The notes below the pieces were generated by a model that did not search any database, was not told the origin of the DNA, and worked only from the letters and a program-made list of their open reading frames with translations. Positions 58,246 through 64,000 of a stretch of DNA of 64,000 nucleotides are shown piece by piece. Each line of letters begins with the position of its first letter. Positions within the stretch are counted from its first letter, which is position 1. Position numbers and translations under genes: made by a program. The DNA comes from Nitrosomonas ureae (GTDB lineage Bacteria > Pseudomonadota > Gammaproteobacteria > Burkholderiales > Nitrosomonadaceae): contig NZ_LT907782.1 in NCBI RefSeq assembly GCF_900206265.1, positions 1,302,001 to 1,366,000 on the forward strand, in the 5' to 3' direction.

Positions 58246-59673
58246 ATGGCTATAGTCAATGGAACAGCTAATAATGACATCATTTCGGTAGCATTCATCT
58301 CGCCGGGGGTATCTAATTTCCCCACACAATCGGCCGATACAGTAAGAAGTTTCGGCGGCAACGACACTATCAGTAGCGCCGGCGGTCCCGATACTGTTTT
58401 TGGCGGCGGGGGTGCTGATAATATCAGCGGCAACGGTGGCAACGATACGCTGAATGGCGATGACGGCAACGATACCATCGACGGTGGCGCCAATAATGAC
58501 ACCATCAATGGAGGTAGCGGCAATGATGTCATATTTGGCGGTTTTGGCAGCGACATATTACGGGGAAATGCAGGCGTCGATCAATTAAACGGTGGTGGTG
58601 GCAACGACAACATTCTCTCCGATGGCGATGGCGGTACCTATAATGGCGATGCAGGCAATGATCTGATGTTCTCAGGCCTTGGCCCAGAAACCATGAATGG
58701 CGGAACAGGCATTGACACCATTGATCACACAGTTTTTAATGGAAACTACGAATTCAATATGGCGACCGGATTGACAAACTTTGGCGGGGAAAGCTATACC
58801 AATTTTGAAATCGCCAGAATGGGAGGAGGCAATGATACCGTAACTGGCAATAATGCAAACAATACCATCTTTGGTGGCTTGGGTAATGACACCTTGGTAG
58901 GTGGCGGAGGTATCGATACATTAAATGGCGGCGGCGGTAATGACACGATTACCTCCGATGGCGATGGCGGAACCTATAACTGCGATGCGGGCAATGATTC
59001 GATGAGTTCAGGCCTTGGCCCAGAAACCATGAATGGTGGAACAGGCGTCGACACCATCAACCATAAAGCCTTCAATGGCAACTACGTATTCAACATGACA
59101 ACCGGCCTGACAAACTTTGCTGGAGAAAGTTATACCAATTTTGAAAATGCCTTCATGGGAAACGGCAATGACAATGTCACCGGAAATGCTTCCAACAACA
59201 CGATCAAAGGCGGTGGCGGCGCGGATACCCTGAATGGCGCAAACGGTAACGATACGATTCTAGGCGAAGCAGGCAATGACATCCTTTTTGGCGGATCAGG
59301 GCAAGATACCTTGATCGGGGGTGCTGGCAGGGATGTAATGTCCGGCGGTGGTGGTAACGACACTTTTGACTTCAATGCACTCAGTGAAAGCGCTGTCGGT
59401 GCAAACCGGGATGTCATCAATGGATTTGCTGCCGGCGTTGATGAAATCGACCTGTCATCCATCGATGCCTTGAATGGTGGTGCTGATAATGCATTCATTT
59501 TCCGGGGTACGGGCAATTTTAGCGGCGGTGGTGAGGTTCGATATTTTCAAGATGTGGTCAATAACAGGACTATTGTCCAAGCTGAGTTTGAAGGTGATGG
59601 CAATCTAGTTGTCGATATGGAAATCCAATTAAATGGGCTCCATGTGCTCGCTGCCACCGATTTTGTACTTTAG
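58246..59673 (+). CDS. RTX calcium-binding protein with T1SS C-terminus
   Basis: This is a predicted secreted protein without an N-terminal signal. Residues 34-370 are rich in Gly-Gly-x-Gly-x-Asp nonapeptides (GGNGGNDTLNGDDGNDTIDGG and similar), which form calcium-bound parallel beta-rolls. Two modules of about 90-110 residues (from Asn120 and from Asn232) are near-identical copies including a non-RTX segment (FNGNY.FNM.TGLTNF.GESYTNFE). The C-terminal 100 residues (GRDVMSGGGGNDTFDFNAL, then AATDFVL at the end) look like a type I secretion target domain. There is one Cys (246) and two Lys. No hydrophobic pore-forming region exists, so it is not a classical cytolysin. The first ten residues repeat no known domain. 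Confidence 0.88.
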   Translation: MAIVNGTANNDIISVAFISPGVSNFPTQSADTVRSFGGNDTISSAGGPDTVFGGGGADNISGNGGNDTLNGDDGNDTIDGGANNDTINGGSGNDVIFGGFGSDILRGNAGVDQLNGGGGNDNILSDGDGGTYNGDAGNDLMFSGLGPETMNGGTGIDTIDHTVFNGNYEFNMATGLTNFGGESYTNFEIARMGGGNDTVTGNNANNTIFGGLGNDTLVGGGGIDTLNGGGGNDTITSDGDGGTYNCDAGNDSMSSGLGPETMNGGTGVDTINHKAFNGNYVFNMTTGLTNFAGESYTNFENAFMGNGNDNVTGNASNNTIKGGGGADTLNGANGNDTILGEAGNDILFGGSGQDTLIGGAGRDVMSGGGGNDTFDFNALSESAVGANRDVINGFAAGVDEIDLSSIDALNGGADNAFIFRGTGNFSGGGEVRYFQDVVNNRTIVQAEFEGDGNLVVDMEIQLNGLHVLAATDFVL

Positions 59674-60023
59674 TTAATAAAGATAATGGATTTGTTAAAA
59701 CACTCAACAAATCCATTATCTTACTCTCATCCGCTCAATTCTTCTGACACTTCACGATCATTTCTCACTATAACGTTTTGCTTTATTACCATTGGCGAAC
59801 CCAATTAGTAATTCCATTTCTCATTTGTTACAATCATTAATTACAATCTATTGCCACAAGACACGCTTTAGTAAACCCGATAAAGTATTATGTGGCACGT
59901 AACTCCGAGTTGCTCCAGCAAGTGTCCATAGATCCCAACAATTAACACACAATATCACATCGTTTCTTGGTGCAATATCGATTGCACATGCAATGATTCC
60001 CTTTGAAAAATAATTAATAATCT
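59674..60023. other. Intergenic with inverted repeat
   Basis: The stretch between the RTX gene and the ABC exporter has a long stem-loop at its left end and otherwise no recognisable gene. The exporter promoter should lie in the right part. Confidence 0.45.
59680..59722 (+). terminator. Stem-loop after RTX gene
   Basis: The arms AAGATAATGGATTTGTT (59680-59696) and the exact complement (59706-59722) enclose a 9-nt loop. It begins 6 bases after the RTX stop codon. The following sequence is ACTCTCAT, not a clean U-tract, so it may end transcription weakly or protect the mRNA 3' end. Confidence 0.6.
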
Positions 60024-61796
60024 ATGCAAAACTCTCAGAAAAGCACTCAAACACGCTGGCAAGCTGTCAAAATGGCAGCAAGCTTTATTACACCCTATAA
60101 GCGCCAGGTCATCTACAGTCTGTTGGCTTTATTATTCACAGCGACAATTACGTTATCGATCGGCCAAGGCATCCGCTTATTGATAGACCAAGGATTCGCA
60201 ACGCAATCCAAAGACCTTTTGAGCCAATATGTAGCGATATTTCTATTATTGGTAATTGCTTTGGCTGCGGGCACATTTACCCGCTACTATTGGGTCACCT
60301 GGCTTGGGGAACGGGTGATTGCCGATATCCGGCAAAAAGTATTCAATCACTTGATTCATCTGCATCCCGGCTTTTTCGAGCAAAATCGCAGTCTCGAAAT
60401 CCAATCGCGCCTCACCGCTGATATGACGTTACTACAAACGGTTATCGGGTCTTCGGTTTCATTCGCGCTGCGCAATTTGATTATGATGATAGGCGGTATT
60501 ATCTGGCTATTCATTTCCAATGCAAAACTCACCGCCCTGGTGATGATCTGCGTGCCATTGGTCGTAGCTCCGATTCTGATTTATGGTCGCCGGGTACGGC
60601 ATTTATCACGCCAAAGCCAGGACAAAATTGCTGCAGTGGGCGCTTATGTCGGCGAAGTGCTCGGGCAAATCAAAACCGTACAAGCTTACAATCACCAATC
60701 CATTGACCAATCCACATTTCACGATCAAGTCGAGGCAGCATTTGCAGTTGCCAAGCAACGCACTACCCAGCGCGCGTTACTGATCACTATCGTCATAATT
60801 CTGGTCCTCGGCGCTGTTGGATTAATGCTATGGGTAGGCGGTATAGATGTCATCGAAGGTCGCATCAGCGCCGGAGAGTTGGCTGCTTTTGTTTTCTATA
60901 GCGTCATCGTCGGCTCAGCCGTTGCCTCCATTTCCGAAGTGATTGGTGAATTGCAACGTGCCGCCGGTGCCGCAGAGCGGACAGTAGAATTATTGCAAGC
61001 ACCGAACCTGATTCAATCTCCTGAAAAACCTCACCCATTACCAAAAGTATCCGGAAATATCACTCTTGATCAATTGTGCTTTGCCTACCCTTCGCGCCCC
61101 GAAGTGTTGGTTATCAATCAGCTATCACTCACAATCCGCGCAGGTGAAACATTGGCGCTGGTGGGTCCTTCCGGTGCAGGAAAATCCACATTATTTGACT
61201 TGCTTCTGCGCTTTTTTGATAGCCAGTCCGGCGGTATCAAACTGGAAGGAATTGATATTCGGAATGTGGATCTTCTTGCATTACGACAGTGTTTTGCCTT
61301 GGTATCACAAAATCCGGCGCTATTTTACGGCACAATCAGCGAAAATCTTCGCTATGCCCGCCCCAACGCTACTGATGCCGAAGTCGAAGCAGCTGCCAAA
61401 TCAGCTTTTGCACATGATTTCATTTGCATGCTGCCACAAGGCTATCAGACACAGTTGGGAGATTCCGGATTAGGCTTATCCGGCGGTCAGAAACAACGAT
61501 TGGCGATTGCACGCGCGGTATTAGCCGATACACCCATTTTGCTACTGGATGAAGCCACCAGCGCGCTGGATGCACAAAGCGAGTTTTGGGTGCAGCAAGC
61601 ATTGCAACATCTGATGCGCAACCGCACCACACTGGTCATTGCTCATCGTCTGGCCACGGTGCAATCCGCCGATCGGATTGCCGTGCTTGATCACGGGCGT
61701 CTGGATGCATTGGGAACGCATGCGCAATTGCTACAATCGAGCCCGTTGTATTCACAGTTGGCCACACTGCAGCTTCAATCACATATTACCGGCTGA
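60024..61796 (+). CDS. MsbA-like ABC exporter (fused TMD-NBD)
   Basis: This 590-residue half-transporter works as a homodimer. Six helices in the first 320 residues are followed by a nucleotide-binding domain with Walker A GPSGAGKST, Q-loop LVSQNPALFYG, signature LSGGQKQRLAIARAVL, Walker B ILLLDEATSALD and switch His in IAHRLATVQ. It belongs to the MsbA-related exporter group; it has no C39 peptidase domain and does not look like PrtD or HlyB, so secretion of the neighbouring RTX protein is not expected from sequence. It converges with hpnG, overlapping by 18 bases. Confidence 0.9.
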   Translation: MQNSQKSTQTRWQAVKMAASFITPYKRQVIYSLLALLFTATITLSIGQGIRLLIDQGFATQSKDLLSQYVAIFLLLVIALAAGTFTRYYWVTWLGERVIADIRQKVFNHLIHLHPGFFEQNRSLEIQSRLTADMTLLQTVIGSSVSFALRNLIMMIGGIIWLFISNAKLTALVMICVPLVVAPILIYGRRVRHLSRQSQDKIAAVGAYVGEVLGQIKTVQAYNHQSIDQSTFHDQVEAAFAVAKQRTTQRALLITIVIILVLGAVGLMLWVGGIDVIEGRISAGELAAFVFYSVIVGSAVASISEVIGELQRAAGAAERTVELLQAPNLIQSPEKPHPLPKVSGNITLDQLCFAYPSRPEVLVINQLSLTIRAGETLALVGPSGAGKSTLFDLLLRFFDSQSGGIKLEGIDIRNVDLLALRQCFALVSQNPALFYGTISENLRYARPNATDAEVEAAAKSAFAHDFICMLPQGYQTQLGDSGLGLSGGQKQRLAIARAVLADTPILLLDEATSALDAQSEFWVQQALQHLMRNRTTLVIAHRLATVQSADRIAVLDHGRLDALGTHAQLLQSSPLYSQLATLQLQSHITG

Positions 61797-62540
61797 TTCA
61801 CCGCCGTCATCTGCATGGTAAATTTCAAAAATGGATTCGCTGGCAAATGCCGCTCCGGCGGTTTGCACGACTTTTGTCAATGTAGCGCGGGCTGCGTGCA
61901 TTCCTAATGCCAGATGAAACAGTGTCTTGATTGAAACCGAGCGGCCAATCAACAATATGATGAGACGCATAAAATCAACACCGCCATCCGGATACACCGC
62001 GCTCAGCAATGCCTCCGGTGGAGAAAAATCGACCGGATCGACAATCACGCGGATGGCGACAAACGGTATGCCTGCGTCAGCCGCTACTTTTGCCACAGCC
62101 GCGCTTTCCATATCAGCCGCACAAGCGCCAATTGCCTCACCCAACGCAAGCTTCTCCTGTCTGGATGTCAAAGGTGTTTCACTGGATACGAGAATCCCAC
62201 CGGTAACAGTCAAGTGCGCTGACAGCAAGCGCTCCAGGCGATTACGCCACTCCAGACTTACCGGCAGGCTTTCTCCACCCGCTGCAATGGATTCAGGCAA
62301 CACCAGATCGCCGGGAATCAGTTTATCATCCAATGCGGCAGCAACACCAAAACTCACCAATGCATTAACACCAAACTCGCGCAATTTCAGCGCTGCTCCC
62401 CGTGCTGCATTGCTTCCCATGCCGCTGAGGCACAAACGGATTCTCTCTCCCGCATTCACCACCTGATAAACAGGAATGCGCAAATTCACTATACAAGTTG
62501 CCTCAGACTTTAACGCTGAAACAACACCTATTACGTTCAA
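61779..62540 (-). CDS. hpnG: Hopanoid-associated phosphorylase
   Basis: HpnG removes adenine from adenosylhopane to give ribosylhopane in hopanoid side-chain synthesis. It is a nucleoside phosphorylase-type fold with GMGSNAARGAALKLREFGV, LVSFGVAAALDDKLIPGDLV and CAADMESAAVAKVAADAGIPF. An open frame extends to 62669, but the TTG at 62540 is the probable start: AAAGGAGAG stands 6 bases before it, it gives the family N-terminus NVIGVVSAL, and it overlaps the shc stop as TTGA. The product has 253-254 residues. It is the second gene after shc. Confidence 0.9.
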   Translation of the reverse strand: MNVIGVVSALKSEATCIVNLRIPVYQVVNAGERIRLCLSGMGSNAARGAALKLREFGVNALVSFGVAAALDDKLIPGDLVLPESIAAGGESLPVSLEWRNRLERLLSAHLTVTGGILVSSETPLTSRQEKLALGEAIGACAADMESAAVAKVAADAGIPFVAIRVIVDPVDFSPPEALLSAVYPDGGVDFMRLIILLIGRSVSIKTLFHLALGMHAARATLTKVVQTAGAAFASESIFEIYHADDGGESAGNM

Positions 62541-64000
62541 GCAACCCTCTCCTTTGTTAGAGCACGATAGCGCACCAGTGCCCAAATCGGAAAGAATTTT
62601 GAATACCCGTGATAACGAAGATAAAAAACCCGGGGAAAACCAGGTGCAGTAAACCAAGGATCTTCCCACAAATGATCATCCGCTTGATTATGCAATAAGT
62701 AATTGATACCTCTGCGTACCGATTTACTATTGACTTCTCCAGCCGCCATCAGGCCCAGCACCGCCCAGGCGGTTTGAAATGTGGTACTGGTCTGAGGAAA
62801 CTGTCCGGCCAGCTGTGTATCCAAATAGGAATCATTCGTTTCACCCCAGCCGCCGTCGACCCTTTGGACGGATTCTAACCACTTAACGGCGCGGCGCACC
62901 GATGTATGCTGCATATCAAAGTTCGTCAGCTGAAAAGCTTCCAGCACTGACCAGGTGCCATAAATATAATTCGTACCCCAGCGCCCGAACCACGATCCAT
63001 TTTTCTCCTGCTCCCGCAGCAGAAAACTGATGCCGCGCCAAACTTCACGTTGATGCTTCCCATATTTTCCCAACAAGCCGACACAACGCGCCGTCACATC
63101 GCTCGTCGGAGGATCGATCAATGCTCCGTGATCGGCAAAAGGAATTTCATTCAAATAATGATAGGTATTATCAATATCGAAAGCCGCAAAGCCACCATTA
63201 CATGATTGCATTCCCGCCAGCCAATTCGCTGCGCGATCCAGGGGTTTCTGATAGCGCTGCGCATCGCTTTGATCCAGTGCCCAGGCCACGGCAGCGGTGT
63301 CATCAAGATCAGGATAATGCGGATTCGCATATTGAAATGCCCAACCGCCTCCCGGTAAATCCGGCCGTTTGTCGCGCCAATCACCCGGCTCATCCAAAAC
63401 CTGTTGATCAACCAGCCAATCCAATGCTTTTAGCACAGGCCCCTGATCCGCTGCTAGATCTTCCTGCAATGCCAAGCATGTCAATACCGTATCCCAAACG
63501 GGTGAGGTGCAGGGCTGACACCAAGCACGCTCCCCTTCGTCAACTAATAAACCTCGTAGCGCATTACGGCATTGCACGCGGCTCGGATGATCATACGCGT
63601 AACCCAACAATGCCAGCGATTCATGCGCGTTAACCATTGCAGGAAAAATAGCCCCGATCCCACACTCGCCATTCAAACGTTCAAGTGTCCAGTTTTCCGC
63701 TTTACGTACCGAATATTGACGTATAGCCTGAGGGAGCTTGGGTTCGACACGTGACAAAACTCGTTCGACCAGCATAAAAGCACGCTTCAACCAGGTATCC
63801 GCTTGCGGAAAATAATTCTTTTCCTGTTCTGGCGGCACAACAAATAATTCACGGATATCCACATTACGCGGATTGATTGCACGTGCTTTGATCGTACACA
63901 AAATAGACAAGGGGATCATTACAGTACGTGACCAGTAAGAAACCTTGCTGATATGAAACGGAAACCAACTGGGTAGCAATATCAATTCCGTAGGTACAAC
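62537..64000 (-). CDS. shc: Squalene-hopene cyclase, C-terminal part (runs off window)
   Basis: This enzyme cyclises squalene to hopene in one step at the membrane. The catalytic acid motif DxDD is present as YPDLDDTAAVAWAL (codons near 63297-63320). Several QW repeats are seen: GSWFGRWGTNYIYGTWSVL, VDGGWGETNDSYLD and DEPGDWRDKRPDLPGGGWAFQ. The frame stays open to the window edge (residues read VVPTELILLPSWFPFHISK), so the first 150 or so residues lie outside. It is translationally coupled to hpnG through TTGA. Hopanoids are common in nitrifiers of this group. Confidence 0.96.
   Translation of the reverse strand, partial: VVPTELILLPSWFPFHISKVSYWSRTVMIPLSILCTIKARAINPRNVDIRELFVVPPEQEKNYFPQADTWLKRAFMLVERVLSRVEPKLPQAIRQYSVRKAENWTLERLNGECGIGAIFPAMVNAHESLALLGYAYDHPSRVQCRNALRGLLVDEGERAWCQPCTSPVWDTVLTCLALQEDLAADQGPVLKALDWLVDQQVLDEPGDWRDKRPDLPGGGWAFQYANPHYPDLDDTAAVAWALDQSDAQRYQKPLDRAANWLAGMQSCNGGFAAFDIDNTYHYLNEIPFADHGALIDPPTSDVTARCVGLLGKYGKHQREVWRGISFLLREQEKNGSWFGRWGTNYIYGTWSVLEAFQLTNFDMQHTSVRRAVKWLESVQRVDGGWGETNDSYLDTQLAGQFPQTSTTFQTAWAVLGLMAAGEVNSKSVRRGINYLLHNQADDHLWEDPWFTAPGFPRVFYLRYHGYSKFFPIWALVRYRALTKERVA

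Noticed and set aside
60024-61796. ABC exporter as the type I secretion ATPase for the RTX protein
   Set aside because: It matches the MsbA-related group and lacks the C39 or PrtD-type N-terminus; no membrane fusion or TolC partner is adjacent to it.

Overview
The window looks like the chromosome of a betaproteobacterium, most likely a Nitrosomonas-type ammonia oxidiser. This is inferred from the gene mix: exosortase A (XrtA)-associated genes with a PEP-CTERM protein, hopanoid genes (squalene-hopene cyclase, hpnG), DUF3579, a heavy-metal RND pump, several c-di-GMP proteins and many insertion-sequence scars. No 16S rRNA or ammonia-oxidation gene is present, so the genus is an inference.

Layout. 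1-1466: mostly non-coding, with two tandem stem-loops and a decayed IS5-type transposase. 1467-6635: aroC, a PEP-CTERM protein with a strong terminator, a DUF3579 protein and a membrane-anchored diheme cytochrome of the RoxA/MauG type. 6923-12656: a three-gene CzcCBA/CusCBA-like efflux operon. 12719-21663: an M1-like peptidase and a ChaN-PDZ protein, then purL, divergent from the NAD(P)HX repair gene nnrE-nnrD. 21841-25368: a cytosolic diguanylate cyclase and a secreted RNase T2. 25469-34346, all on the minus strand: an XrtA-linked block. It holds an acyl-CoA ligase and PLP decarboxylase, then an acyltransferase, a short PstS-like protein, an outer-membrane barrel, and a GGDEF-EAL sensor that is frameshifted inside its GGDEF motif by a G8 tract. 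34545-36220: gltX, tRNA-Ala(GGC), tRNA-Glu(UUC) and a terminator.

36647-46571 is a damaged restriction-modification island. A BPTD_3080-like helicase-nuclease is split by an IS3-family element whose removal restores the frame exactly. A truncated DinD, a Bro-N/DinD-like protein and an adenine methyltransferase follow. The methyltransferase has lost its C-terminus to an IS21-family element.

47025-57901: yidD, an amino-acid permease, a DedA protein, an AI-2E-family permease, an unlisted 35-residue membrane protein, an AttEFGH-like ABC/lipocalin operon, a parvulin and a HlyC-type acyltransferase. 58246-61796: an RTX protein with an internal duplication, and an MsbA-type ABC exporter. 61779-64000: hpnG and the 3' part of shc, translationally coupled through a TTGA overlap.

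How the genes fit together. The envelope dominates: hopanoid synthesis, exosortase-linked polymer and protein export, metal efflux, outer-membrane barrels and c-di-GMP signalling. The best leads are the G8 frameshift in the GGDEF-EAL gene, the XrtA-linked operon that feeds into it, the HlyC/RTX pair, and the IS-inactivated restriction island with DinD/Bro-N genes between its nuclease and methyltransferase.
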